Shown: positions 5,210 through 13,042 of the stretch, piece by piece
Position numbering within the stretch: position 1 is the first letter of the stretch
How the letters are laid out: every line of letters begins with the position of its first letter
Source of the DNA: an uncultured Bacteroidales bacterium
GTDB lineage: Bacteria; Bacteroidota; Bacteroidia; Bacteroidales; F082
DNA: 13,042 nt
Reading direction: 5' to 3'
NCBI GenBank assembly: GCA_937884015.1
Contig: CALGBV010000103.1
Span: 1 to 13,042, forward strand
Program-made: the position numbers and the translations under genes
Notes under the pieces: generated by a model
Told to the model about the DNA's origin: nothing
What the model saw: only the letters and a program-made list of their open reading frames with translations
The model's database searches: none

Positions 5210-8200
5210 TTAGAAGCTATACTTCAGACCGAACATCAATGACCAGCATTGGTTGGTGTTGATGTAGGTTTCGGTATAGGTTTGTGTTGGGTATTCACCG
5301 TTGACCTTAACCATTGAGAACACAGGAGTGTTGTTTTCAATGCGTTCAACTTTCAGAGGAGAAACCACGTTGGCGTTGCCGTAGCAACCGTATTTGTAGA
5401 GACCCCATGAAGAATTCAACATATTCAGGACGTTGTCAAAGTTGACGCTGAGTTCGAGGTTGTGGGTGGTGCCACCGATGGTGCGCTTGAAGGTCTTAGC
5501 GATACGGGCATCGAGGTAGTGAGCCCAAGGTGAACGGCCTGCACTAGCTTCTGCATATTGACCTTTGTGTGTGCTCAGGTAAGGATCGTTGTCCATAAAT
5601 GTCTTGAAGGCTTCCATATCTTCGGTGCTAGCCCACTGGAGTTCGTTGACATCCTTAGGAATGTACATAAGGTCGGCCATGATGCCGTCGCCATTCAGGT
5701 CGTTTGAGTAAATGTAGCTGTAAGCGCCAGCTGACTGAGCTGTGTAGAAGAAGTTGAATCTGAGGCCGTCGCCTTCAAAGAGTGAAGGAAGCATGAAACC
5801 TACAGAAGCAGTAACCTTGTCAGGAATGACATACTGGCTGCGCTGCAGACCGACGAATGTAGGACCATCGATGCTGTAGAGGCCTGAGTAAGCTGATGAA
5901 GCAGCACTACCTGGCATGCCAGAGATTTCCTTGCTTTCGGTGTGAGTGTAAGCGACCTTAACGTTGAAATTCTTAACTGGAGTAGCATCGAGAGCGAAGT
6001 TGTAGATGTAACCATAACCTTCTCTTGAGTTGGTCAGAACGTATGCGCTGTGTGAACCATAGGTGTAGTTGGAGTTACCTTCTCCATCAACGAAGAGGTT
6101 GTAATTAATGCGGTTGTCTGGACCATTGAAACGATAATCATTACCAGCGTTGGCAATCATGTCGTACTTGAGGTTCCAGTCGACGAGACGGACACCGTAG
6201 ATAGTCTTGTTGAACATACCTTCAGCAGTGAATGTCAATGGGAATGAAACCGGAACGTCCCAGTCGATGCCGATCATTGATTTCCAAATCTGAGGCATTC
6301 TGAAGTTAGGATCAACACCGTTGATGTCGCCAGCGAGTTGACCGTCTTCAGGAGTAACAGTGGTGTTAAGGCCGAGAGCATTGACCATGTCGTTCACATC
6401 GGTGAGGTAGTGACCGTCAACATAGAGAGCATCGAGGTTAGCAGCAGCTTCATCTGAATAAGTAACGATGGTGTTGCCATCTGCGTCAGTGCCGAGGCTA
6501 CCGCTGAAATTACCCTTTGAGAAGAGGGTTTGGATCATACCTGCATTCTGAGGCATGTTGGTGAAGAATACGAGAGGCAGACGGCCTTGGAAGACACCGG
6601 TACCACCGCGGACGGTGAGGTTTTCGTTAGCATTCCATGTGAAACCAACGCGTGGAGAAATCTGAACGCGGTTAGTAGGCCACTTGCCAGTGTTGACGAC
6701 GTTGCCGCCCATATTGTAGTCGAGGATGGCATTGTTGGTCATCAGGTCTGATTCGTCGAACATCATGGCATCAGCGCGGATACCGTAATTCAGCTTGAAG
6801 TTATCGGTGATGTTCCAATCGTCTTGTGCATATACACCGAATTGGTTGTAGGTGACGATGCCTGCAGGGTTTTCAACGCCATTGTTGCCAACGCAGAGAG
6901 CGAAACTCAATGGACGAGCGCCAGTCAGGAAGTCATCAACGCTTGCGAAACGATAGTAACCTGTACCATTACGCATGTATGAGTTACTTGCGGTCTGGCG
7001 TTCCCAGTTGATGCCAGCAGTGATTTTGTGGTTGCCTGCATAGTAGGTAATGTTGTCGGTAGCGTTCATGACTTTATTCTTCACGCCATTGTTGTAGGTG
7101 AAGAGTTCGTAGCCAAGGCTTGTGAAAGGAACGAAGTTACCGAATTCCTGAAGGTCAGCGTAACCGCTCATGATGTCGATGTGTGGGAATATGCTAGAGT
7201 TAGAACCGCGCTGATCGTTGATGTCGGTATAGGTGAATAACAATTGATTGCTCAGTTGAGTCGAGAAGCGGCTGTTCAATTCAGTAGCGAATGAAGTTAC
7301 ATTATTCTGTTGTGAATACATGTTGTTCGAGAATGGGAACGATCTGTCGCTTGAACGGTTGAAGCTCTTGTTGCGGAAGTTGTCGTCGCATGAGTTGCCG
7401 TTAGGTTCATACCACTGTGTGTTAGTGGTTCTGTTGAAACGGAACATTAACTTGTTGTTGTCATTGATATTCCAGTCTAAACGGGCCAAGAGTTTCAGGT
7501 TGTCGTTGCCACCAGGATAATCGGTGTAAGAACCTGGATTGTAACCGTAATCGTTCATCAATTTGTCGTAAACTCGATCGAGGTCAGCTGCAGCCTCTGC
7601 GCCTGGACGATACTGAATCTGTTCTGAAGGTTCGTTTTTCTTTTCGGCATTGATGAAGAAGAACAATTTGTCTTTAACGATAGGGCCGCCAACGGTAGCG
7701 CCATAGATGAATTGGCTTTCTTCTGGACGAACGCCAAGGTCTTCACCCATCAGTCTGTTACCACGCATGGTCTGGTTGGTGTAGTAAGTGTAAGCTGAAC
7801 CATGGAACTTGTTGGTACCTGACTTGGTAATGGCATTGATGCCACCGCCGACGAAGTTGGACTGACGAACGTCGAAAGGAGCGACGACGACCTGAACTTC
7901 TTCGATAGCATCAACTGAGATAGGAGTGCCACCGCCTGGGAGGTTGCTGCTCAGACCGAAGTTGTTGTTGAAGTTAGCACCATCAACGGTGAAGTTTGTT
8001 GAACGGCCATCGCTACCTGCGAAGCTCATGCCGTTAGCGTAAGGAGAAACCTTAACGACATCGGTGATGCTGCGGCTGACGGTAGGCAGATTAGCGATTT
8101 CCTCTGTGCTGATGGTTGTTGAAGTTGAATTGCTGATCGGCTTTACAGCTTCTCCAGAAACCACAACTTCATTCAGACCCACAGCTTCATTCTGAAGTTG

Positions 8201-8509
8201 GAAGTCGGCACGATAGGTCTCACCCAATTTTAAGGTGATGTTTTCGTACTTTGAAGGGACGTAGCCGATGAAACGGACTTCAACTTTGTAAGGGCCACCG
8301 ACTCTCATGCCCTGCAGTGTGTAACGGCCTTCACTGTTGGTCACGGTACCGTAAATGGTTCCGGAAGGAAGGTGGGTTGCAATTACAGTAGCACCAGGAA
8401 GGGTACCGTTTGCATCGGTGACTTTACCTGCCATGTTTGAGGTTGTCACCTGTGCCATCATGGTGATGGAGGCAATCATTGCCACGAAAAAAGTAAGTAA
8501 CTTTTTCAT
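5210..8509 (-). CDS. Oar-like TonB-dependent outer-membrane receptor
   Basis: The 1099-residue protein begins with a signal peptide (MKKLLTFFVAMIASITMMAQ). A CarboxypepD_reg-like beta-sandwich follows at about 21-110 (GKVTDANGTLPGATVIA, GTVTNSEGRYTLQGM, VGGPYKVEVRFIGY), then LNEVVVSGE and a plug domain at about 125-240. The plug carries GSDGRSTNFTVDG, GGTPISVDAIEEVQV, APFDVRQSNFVGGGINA and TKSGTNKFHGS, which is the pattern of Oar-type receptors rather than SusC. The remainder is a long beta barrel rich in aromatic residues, ending SLMFGLKYSF with the C-terminal Phe expected for BAM insertion. It would import or bind a large substrate using TonB energy; the ligand is unknown. No SusD-like partner lies next to it. 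I chose ATG 8509 over the upstream extension to 8578 because it starts the signal peptide and lies downstream of a -7 box. Confidence 0.92.
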   Translation of the reverse strand: MKKLLTFFVAMIASITMMAQVTTSNMAGKVTDANGTLPGATVIATHLPSGTIYGTVTNSEGRYTLQGMRVGGPYKVEVRFIGYVPSKYENITLKLGETYRADFQLQNEAVGLNEVVVSGEAVKPISNSTSTTISTEEIANLPTVSRSITDVVKVSPYANGMSFAGSDGRSTNFTVDGANFNNNFGLSSNLPGGGTPISVDAIEEVQVVVAPFDVRQSNFVGGGINAITKSGTNKFHGSAYTYYTNQTMRGNRLMGEDLGVRPEESQFIYGATVGGPIVKDKLFFFINAEKKNEPSEQIQYRPGAEAAADLDRVYDKLMNDYGYNPGSYTDYPGGNDNLKLLARLDWNINDNNKLMFRFNRTTNTQWYEPNGNSCDDNFRNKSFNRSSDRSFPFSNNMYSQQNNVTSFATELNSRFSTQLSNQLLFTYTDINDQRGSNSSIFPHIDIMSGYADLQEFGNFVPFTSLGYELFTYNNGVKNKVMNATDNITYYAGNHKITAGINWERQTASNSYMRNGTGYYRFASVDDFLTGARPLSFALCVGNNGVENPAGIVTYNQFGVYAQDDWNITDNFKLNYGIRADAMMFDESDLMTNNAILDYNMGGNVVNTGKWPTNRVQISPRVGFTWNANENLTVRGGTGVFQGRLPLVFFTNMPQNAGMIQTLFSKGNFSGSLGTDADGNTIVTYSDEAAANLDALYVDGHYLTDVNDMVNALGLNTTVTPEDGQLAGDINGVDPNFRMPQIWKSMIGIDWDVPVSFPLTFTAEGMFNKTIYGVRLVDWNLKYDMIANAGNDYRFNGPDNRINYNLFVDGEGNSNYTYGSHSAYVLTNSREGYGYIYNFALDATPVKNFNVKVAYTHTESKEISGMPGSAASSAYSGLYSIDGPTFVGLQRSQYVIPDKVTASVGFMLPSLFEGDGLRFNFFYTAQSAGAYSYIYSNDLNGDGIMADLMYIPKDVNELQWASTEDMEAFKTFMDNDPYLSTHKGQYAEASAGRSPWAHYLDARIAKTFKRTIGGTTHNLELSVNFDNVLNMLNSSWGLYKYGCYGNANVVSPLKVERIENNTPVFSMVKVNGEYPTQTYTETYINTNQCWSLMFGLKYSF

Positions 8510-8575
8510 AGTGAATAATTTAATGTTAATAATTAGGTTGTTTAAATGTGTTTCCATTTGAAATGAAATTACTTG

Positions 8576-8583
8576 CAAATATA
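8576..8583 (-). promoter_or_regulatory. -7 box (TATATTTG) for the TonB receptor gene
   Basis: Read on the minus strand, TATATTTG at 8583-8576 is an exact TAnnTTTG match. It implies a start near 8570 and an AT-rich leader of about 60 nt before the ATG at 8509. A -33 TTG at standard spacing is not evident. Confidence 0.45.
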
Positions 8584-8680
8584 GGAAAAGACTTGCTCCA
8601 AAATTTTCTTTTCAAATAAAAAATAGAAAAGTATTCAACAATGCCTGTTGATAACTTTTTAATTGTTTGTAAATGTGCCG

Positions 8681-8700
8681 TTTGCAATTGTTTGCACTTG
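8681..8700 (+). repeat. Tandem decamers TTTGCAATTG / TTTGCACTTG
   Basis: Two adjacent 10-bp units differ at one position and are one helical turn apart. They lie in the AT-rich region between the divergent receptor and small-lipoprotein genes, about 30 bp before the lipoprotein -7 box. They could be a paired regulator site, or chance in AT-rich DNA. The rest of this gap (8510-8752) shows only the two -7 boxes. Confidence 0.35.
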
Positions 8701-8729
8701 AAATTCCTTTCCGAATGAAAACAATTTGT

Positions 8730-8737
8730 TACTTTTG
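8730..8737 (+). promoter_or_regulatory. -7 box (TACTTTTG) for the small lipoprotein gene
   Basis: TACTTTTG matches TAnnTTTG and lies 15 bases before the ATG at 8753. Initiation near 8743 would give a leader of only about 10 nt. No good -33 TTG is present. Confidence 0.4.
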
Positions 8738-8752
8738 CAAAAAATTACTCAA

Positions 8753-9139
8753 ATGATGATTAAGAAGATCTTTTCAATGGCAGTTGTTGCCGCTACCTTG
8801 TTCCTCTGCTCGGCATGCGATGAGAAACATTCGGAAAAATACACGGAAATGCAGACTGACATTCAGGCTGTCGAACAACAGATTTCCGAAACCAGCGATT
8901 GTGATGAATTGCAACTCGTTTATTTCGGCATCCTCGGCTTGCGTTCCGACCTCACTTTGCCAGAAGAGGAAGGCGGCCTTGCCGAAACGGAGTTTGAGGA
9001 AATCAGCAACAGAATCAACGACCTTGAGGTGATGCTGAAAACCAAAACCCAACAACTCGATTGCTTCAATAACGATAGTATCAACGATGTGCTTGATACT
9101 ATGGAAAGCGAAGAGTTTGAGGATTACAACGTGTTGTAA
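8753..9139 (+). CDS. Small acidic lipoprotein, function unknown
   Basis: This 128-residue protein starts MMIKKIFSMAVVAATLFLCSAC, a lipoprotein signal with the modified cysteine at residue 22 (from ATG 8753; ATG 8756 is equally possible). The mature part is strongly acidic. It is predicted mostly helical, with heptad-like stretches around EMQTDIQAVEQQISE and FEEISNRINDLEVMLKTK. One Cys pair is possible (CDELQ and LDCFN). I recognise no family. An in-frame extension to 8726 would cover the -7 box, so I reject it. The gene is convergent with the PNGase-like gene: the 3' ends overlap by 16 bp with no hairpin between them. Confidence 0.8.
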   Translation: MMIKKIFSMAVVAATLFLCSACDEKHSEKYTEMQTDIQAVEQQISETSDCDELQLVYFGILGLRSDLTLPEEEGGLAETEFEEISNRINDLEVMLKTKTQQLDCFNNDSINDVLDTMESEEFEDYNVL

Positions 9140-10806
9140 ATCAATACTCCTGAAATCATCCAGTGACTGAAGCTTTCACCTTCGTCAGCTCCTTGCGGGA
9201 TGGCGATGCGCAGGGTGTGTTTGCCTGGTTTCAAGTCTTTCAAATCGAAATAGACAGGATTGGTGGCCGTGCCTGGGCACCAGCCTGAGCGGGAATAGTC
9301 GGACGATGAAACACCGTTCCAGAAGTTGCCCGAAACAGGATTCTGCTCTCTAAATGTTGCGCAATCGCAACGCCAAGGCGTGTGCGTGAAACGCTTTTCG
9401 CCATCAATGAAAATCGTGTTTTCTTTCGGATTGAATTCATCGCCGTTGTCCCAGCCGCCGTGTCCCGTGCTGATGTAGCGCAGACGAAGATCTGTGGCGT
9501 TTTCTGGTACATCGAATTCCACTTCCAAAGTGTCGGTCAGGAAGAGCCTGCCATAATTTTGTCCGGCCATTTCCATTACGTTGCAAGTGTTGAACAGCGG
9601 AATGCTGTGATGTTTTCCTGAATTTACAGTCCATTCATAATCACCGGGATAGGCAAGAATGTCTAAAGCGAGTTTGTGACCACCGCCATCGTAGTTTCCG
9701 ATGAAAGCACCAATCAGCACGTCACCGCAAAGATGGTCGTTGAGTTCGGTGATTTCCATTTTATAATGGTTTTCATCAGCCCAATCCAAGCCATCTATTT
9801 TCACTCTTTCATTGAAAAATCCAGCACCAAAGGAAGTGAAGAAACGCACTAGTTCAACGGGTGGCAGGTAGTCGTCTTCGGCCTTGATGCCCTGATATTT
9901 TTTGCCATCTTTTCCCATGAAAACGGGCAAGGCTTCAATGCCGTTTTGCAAACCATCCAGCAGGCTTTTGGCCTTGTCGGTCGGGATAATGAAAACCGAT
10001 GCGGTGCGGTCGTAAGCATCGCCATTGGAGCGTTGCCTGATGTCGGCAAACAGTTGGTAATGCTCTGGAATTTCAGGAAGTTTTACCCTTTTAACAATCA
10101 CCGAGCCGCTTGAAAAATGAATGGCGGTATCGAAAGGCAATTCTTCTTTAAAATTCTCATATTCAGCAAAATTGATTTGGTCATCGTTGAAAATCGGAAA
10201 GCGCATCACGAGCCTGTCCTTGCGGATTTGACTCATTTGCCGTCCGCTGATGCGTTTGCCCATTTCGGCAGGCAACAGCGTTTTTGCAATGGTTTTATCC
10301 TTTTTGATTTCCGTGAGGTCGGTCAGATAGGAACCGTTTCGCGCACAACGCACCATGACGCCGTTCAGTTTCCCCAAACCTGGCATGGGCGTGGCATCGA
10401 AACCGAACTTTTCGGTCATCCAGATTTCAATGGTGTTGGAGTTGATGCTGGTCTTGTATTTCGTGCAGGAGTAGCCTAAAACGTTTTCTTTTCCTTCGTT
10501 GCTAAAATCTTTTGAATCAAGATGATAGCAGCTCGAATAAATGCTGTCGGTGTATTGTAATAAGGTGTAGACCGAATCAATGGAGAAATCGACGTAGGTC
10601 ACGCTTTCGGCATAACCAGGAATTGGATTTTGCACCTTGTCGCTGAGGCTCTTAATCTCGATGCAATTGCCCGATTGCAGGATTTGAGTGATGGATTTTT
10701 CGCCGTCTTCAACGCCTTTGGCGTAGGATGTGTAGGTGAGGCGGTATTGCGCTTGTGCGGCAATGGTACTGATTGTGAGAAGGATAAGAATAAAATGCTT
10801 TTTCAT
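9124..10806 (-). CDS. PNGase F-like peptide:N-glycosidase with GLPGLI-like N-terminal region
   Basis: The 560-residue protein has a Sec signal peptide (MKKHFILILLTISTIAAQAQ). Residues about 21-170 resemble GLPGLI-family proteins: ENVLGYSCTKYKT, IEIWMTEKFG, PMPGLGKLNGVMV. From about 230 onward the two PNGase F beta-sandwich domains are recognisable. DAYDR at 263-267 corresponds to the DEWDR of Flavobacterium PNGase F, placing Asp266 at the catalytic Asp60. STGHGGWDNGDEF at 446-458 aligns with the segment holding Glu206 (here Glu457). WRCDC...SRSGWCPG at 478-512 matches the disulfide-bearing WCPG region. The third acidic residue, Glu118, has no obvious counterpart. PNGase F removes whole N-glycans from asparagine and converts it to Asp. 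Activity is probable but untested. The protein is exported, so it acts in the periplasm or at the surface. Alignment is from memory. ATG 10806 is chosen for the signal peptide. Confidence 0.8.
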   Translation of the reverse strand: MKKHFILILLTISTIAAQAQYRLTYTSYAKGVEDGEKSITQILQSGNCIEIKSLSDKVQNPIPGYAESVTYVDFSIDSVYTLLQYTDSIYSSCYHLDSKDFSNEGKENVLGYSCTKYKTSINSNTIEIWMTEKFGFDATPMPGLGKLNGVMVRCARNGSYLTDLTEIKKDKTIAKTLLPAEMGKRISGRQMSQIRKDRLVMRFPIFNDDQINFAEYENFKEELPFDTAIHFSSGSVIVKRVKLPEIPEHYQLFADIRQRSNGDAYDRTASVFIIPTDKAKSLLDGLQNGIEALPVFMGKDGKKYQGIKAEDDYLPPVELVRFFTSFGAGFFNERVKIDGLDWADENHYKMEITELNDHLCGDVLIGAFIGNYDGGGHKLALDILAYPGDYEWTVNSGKHHSIPLFNTCNVMEMAGQNYGRLFLTDTLEVEFDVPENATDLRLRYISTGHGGWDNGDEFNPKENTIFIDGEKRFTHTPWRCDCATFREQNPVSGNFWNGVSSSDYSRSGWCPGTATNPVYFDLKDLKPGKHTLRIAIPQGADEGESFSHWMISGVLIYNTL

Positions 10807-10822
10807 TGGACTCAAATTTTGG

Positions 10823-10830
10823 CAAAAATA
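10823..10830 (-). promoter_or_regulatory. -7 box (TATTTTTG) for the PNGase-like gene
   Basis: On the minus strand TATTTTTG runs from 10830 to 10823, 16 bases before the ATG at 10806. This implies a very short leader. It lies in a 93-bp divergent spacer shared with topB. Confidence 0.4.
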
Positions 10831-10871
10831 AGAAAAATGGCGCATTGCCTGAATGATATTTTTAAAAGTGG

Positions 10872-10879
10872 TATTTTTG
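10872..10879 (+). promoter_or_regulatory. -7 box (TATTTTTG) for topB
   Basis: TATTTTTG sits 20 bases before the topB ATG at 10900. A TTG at 10846-10848 is 23 bp upstream, slightly far for a -33 element. The surrounding AAAAGTGGTATTTTTGCAG differs by one inserted base from the sequence ahead of the AAA+ ATPase gene. Confidence 0.45.
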
Positions 10880-10899
10880 CAGCAAATTTCAAGGGAAAA

Positions 10900-12921
10900 A
10901 TGATAGTCTGCATAGCCGAAAAGCCCAGTGTGGCGAAAGATATTGCCAAGGTGATTGGCGCCAACACCGCCCATGAAGGCTACATGGAAGGCAATGGCTA
11001 TCAGGTGACTTGGACTTTCGGTCACCTCTGCACCTTGAAGGAACCGCACGACTACACGCCGATGTGGAAAGCGTGGACGATGATGCGCCTGCCTATGATT
11101 CCGCCGCGTTTTGGCATCAAGCTGATTGCCGACAAAGGCGTTGAAAAGCAGTTCAAAATCATTGAAAACCTGTTTCAAAAGGCCGACTGCATCATCAACT
11201 GCGGTGATGCCGGACAAGAAGGCGAACTGATTCAGCGCTGGGTGATGCAGAAAGCCAATGCGAAATGCCCCGTGCAGCGCCTTTGGATTTCATCGTTGAC
11301 AGAAGAGGCAATCCGTGAGGGATTTAAGAACCTGAAACCACAAGCGGATTACCAACGGCTTTATGAAGCCGGACTCTCGCGCGCCATCGGCGACTGGCTC
11401 TTGGGCATGAACGCAACGCGCCTTTACACCTTAAAATATGGTCAGAACCGTCAGGTTCTTTCCATTGGCCGTGTGCAGACCCCGACTTTGGCCTTGATTG
11501 TGAACCGCTATTGGGAAATCCAGAATTTCAAGCCGGAAGCCTATTGGGTGTTGTCGACCATTTACCGCGATACGGTTTTCACCGCCACAAAAGGCAAATA
11601 CGGCTCAGTTGAAGAAGGTCAAAAGGATTTGCAAGCCATTCAGGGAAAGGATTTTACAGTCACCGACATCTCTCAAAAGGAAGGCAAGGAAGCGCCGCCG
11701 CGCTTGTTCGACTTGACCTCGCTGCAAGTGGAATGTAACAAGAAATACGGTTTCAGTGCCGACCAGACCTTGCAGACTATCCAAAGCCTATACGAAAAGA
11801 AATACACCACTTATCCGCGTGTCGATACCACTTATTTGAGCGATGACATTTATCCGAAATGTCCGGACATTCTGAAAAGGCTTCAATCGTATTCGGAATT
11901 GACAGCGCCATTGGCGGGAAAGAAATTGCCCAAGTCGAAGAAAGTGTTCGATAGTAGCAAAGTCACTGACCACCACGCCATTATACCGACGGGCGTGCAA
12001 CCGCAAGGCTTGTCGTTTGCCGAGGAAAAGGTCTACGATGAGGTCTGCCGTCATTTCATTGCCGTCTTTTATCCCGATTGCGTGTTCTCCACAACAACCG
12101 TCATGGGAAAGGTTGAAGAAGTGGAGTTCAAGACTTCGGGCAAACAAATTCTGCAACCTGGCTGGAGAACGGTCATCAAGCCTGAGAAAAACGAAGATAA
12201 AGAGAATGTTTCGAACCAGACTTCAGAAAACGGGGAGGAGAAAGTGGAGGAGAAGGTGCTACCCAATTTCGTGAAAGGCGAACATGGCCCGCACGAACCA
12301 CAGCTGGCCGAAAAATGGACATCGCCGCCCAAGCCTTACACCGAGGCAACCTTGCTCCGCGCCATGGAAACGGCCGGAAAACTGGTCGATGACGAATCGT
12401 TGCGCGAAGCGATGAAAGAGAACGGCATCGGACGTCCTTCGACGCGTGCTGCCATCATCGAAACGCTTTTCAAGCGACAATATATCAGAAAGATGCGTAA
12501 AAGCCTCGAACCGACACAAACTGGCATCGAACTCATCGGTCTGATTCACGAGGATTTGCTGAAAAGCGCCGAATTGACGGGCATCTGGGAAAAGAAACTG
12601 CGTGAAATCGAGCAGAATAAATACGAAGCCCGACAGTTTTTGGAGGAATTGAAGCAGATGGTCACGGAAATCGTGACGACGGTGATTGCCGACACAAGCA
12701 ACCGCCGTGTGGCGGCTGCGCCTACCGAAGAGAAGAAGACGAAAAGCGCACCCAAGACACCACGCCAAACCAAGCCCAAAACCACCAAACCGAAACCCGA
12801 AATCGTGGAAGGTGCCGTCTGTCCGTTGTGCGGCAAAGGCCATATCATTAAAGGCAAGACCGCTTTTGGCTGTTCGGAATGGAAAAACGGCTGTTCATTC
12901 CGCAAACCCTTTGCAGATTAG
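10900..12921 (+). CDS. topB: DNA topoisomerase III (type IA)
   Basis: The 673-residue enzyme relaxes and decatenates DNA by single-strand passage. The Toprim domain (about 1-135) has EKPSVAKDIA and GDAGQEGELI, where the usual DxDxxE is changed to D-A-G-Q-E, so the second acidic position is Gly105. Motifs of the core follow: RAIGDWLLGMNATRLYT, SIGRVQTPTLALI and the catalytic YTTYPRVDTTYLS with nucleophile Tyr305. TDHHAIIPTG lies at 356-365 and ENGIGRPSTRAAII at 507-520. A charged, low-complexity linker at 428-455 and a basic Lys/Pro/Thr linker at 605-635 precede a C-terminal zinc ribbon (CPLCG at 641-645, then Cys658 and Cys665). ATG 10900 gives the standard MIVCIAEKPS start; the in-frame extension back to 10630 lies antisense to the PNGase-like gene. 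No similarity to conjugative-element genes surrounds it, so it is probably the chromosomal copy. Confidence 0.95.
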   Translation: MIVCIAEKPSVAKDIAKVIGANTAHEGYMEGNGYQVTWTFGHLCTLKEPHDYTPMWKAWTMMRLPMIPPRFGIKLIADKGVEKQFKIIENLFQKADCIINCGDAGQEGELIQRWVMQKANAKCPVQRLWISSLTEEAIREGFKNLKPQADYQRLYEAGLSRAIGDWLLGMNATRLYTLKYGQNRQVLSIGRVQTPTLALIVNRYWEIQNFKPEAYWVLSTIYRDTVFTATKGKYGSVEEGQKDLQAIQGKDFTVTDISQKEGKEAPPRLFDLTSLQVECNKKYGFSADQTLQTIQSLYEKKYTTYPRVDTTYLSDDIYPKCPDILKRLQSYSELTAPLAGKKLPKSKKVFDSSKVTDHHAIIPTGVQPQGLSFAEEKVYDEVCRHFIAVFYPDCVFSTTTVMGKVEEVEFKTSGKQILQPGWRTVIKPEKNEDKENVSNQTSENGEEKVEEKVLPNFVKGEHGPHEPQLAEKWTSPPKPYTEATLLRAMETAGKLVDDESLREAMKENGIGRPSTRAAIIETLFKRQYIRKMRKSLEPTQTGIELIGLIHEDLLKSAELTGIWEKKLREIEQNKYEARQFLEELKQMVTEIVTTVIADTSNRRVAAAPTEEKKTKSAPKTPRQTKPKTTKPKPEIVEGAVCPLCGKGHIIKGKTAFGCSEWKNGCSFRKPFAD

Positions 12922-13042
12922 GTGATTTCGGGTAATTTAAACGTGTCGGCACGTAAAAGAGGTCTTTTGAAAAAAACATTAAAAACACTGCCATTCCTAA
13001 TTCCCCACCCTGCCGATACAGCCATATTGACGAGTGTAGTTT
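12922..13042. other. 3' flank of topB with no supported gene
   Basis: No coding region or RNA gene is supported here. A small hairpin ACGTG-tcgg-CACGT (12941-12954) is followed by AAAAGA-gg-TCTTTT (12955-12968). Neither has a convincing T-tract, so a topB terminator cannot be assigned with confidence. Confidence 0.4.

Noticed and set aside
5210..8509. The receptor as SusC of a polysaccharide-utilisation locus together with the PNGase-like gene.
   Set aside because: Plug motifs are Oar-like, there is no SusD partner, and the PNGase-like gene is a separate unit with an opposite-strand gene between them.
10630..11217. Long N-terminal extensions of both topB and the PNGase-like gene, open on opposite strands over the same DNA.
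   Set aside because: Both proteins have standard starts (MIVCIAEKPS at 10900, signal peptide at 10806) and the extensions show no family similarity. They are antisense shadows of each other's coding region.
12941..12968. Intrinsic terminator for topB.
   Set aside because: The two small stems (5 and 6 bp, the second with a 2-base loop) lack a proper T-tract, so they were noted but not called as a terminator.

Overview
The window reads as a chromosomal segment of a Bacteroidota (Bacteroidales-type) bacterium. The signs are an Oar-like TonB-dependent receptor with an N-terminal carboxypeptidase-regulatory-like domain, a PNGase F-type secreted glycosidase, a DUF4143 AAA+ ATPase, a Bacteroidetes-style topoisomerase III, and -7 boxes of the TAnnTTTG type ahead of most genes with little Shine-Dalgarno sequence. 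I cannot name the genus. No rRNA, tRNA, CRISPR array, insertion sequence or transposase was seen.

Layout. Positions 1-179 (minus) hold the N-terminus of a lipoyl-domain E2 subunit of a 2-oxoacid dehydrogenase, divergent from a lipoprotein at 299-1006. That lipoprotein joins a truncated TSCPD domain in frame to the C-terminal tail of a DUF349 protein. A strong terminator hairpin (1031-1056) follows, then a membrane-anchored TPM (YgcG-like) protein at 1067-2614, a second terminator, and aroC (chorismate synthase, 2674-3651). Next comes an AT-rich cassette: three CAAAAGTGTA motifs spaced exactly 33 bp apart, directly ahead of a DUF4143 AAA+ ATPase with a PD-(D/E)XK-like C-terminus (3775-5121). 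A bidirectional terminator (5156-5183), whose stem matches the one at 1031-1056, separates it from the convergent Oar-like TonB-dependent receptor (5210-8509, minus). An AT-rich divergent promoter region leads to a small lipoprotein (8753-9139, plus). This is convergent with, and overlaps by 16 bp, a PNGase F-like protein with a GLPGLI-like N-terminal region (9124-10806, minus). That gene is divergent from topB (DNA topoisomerase III, 10900-12921, plus). The last 121 bases hold no gene I can support.

Functionally the window is a mosaic of mostly single-gene transcription units rather than one pathway: aromatic amino-acid biosynthesis (aroC), DNA topology (topB), envelope functions (TPM protein, receptor, two lipoproteins) and glycoprotein deglycosylation. 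The receptor and the PNGase-like protein could both serve host or diet polymer use, but nothing in the sequence ties them into one operon. The points most worth a second look are the TSCPD/DUF349 chimera, the 33-bp periodic repeat before the ATPase, the terminator/-7-box overlap that would make aroC nearly leaderless, and the GLPGLI-PNGase F architecture.
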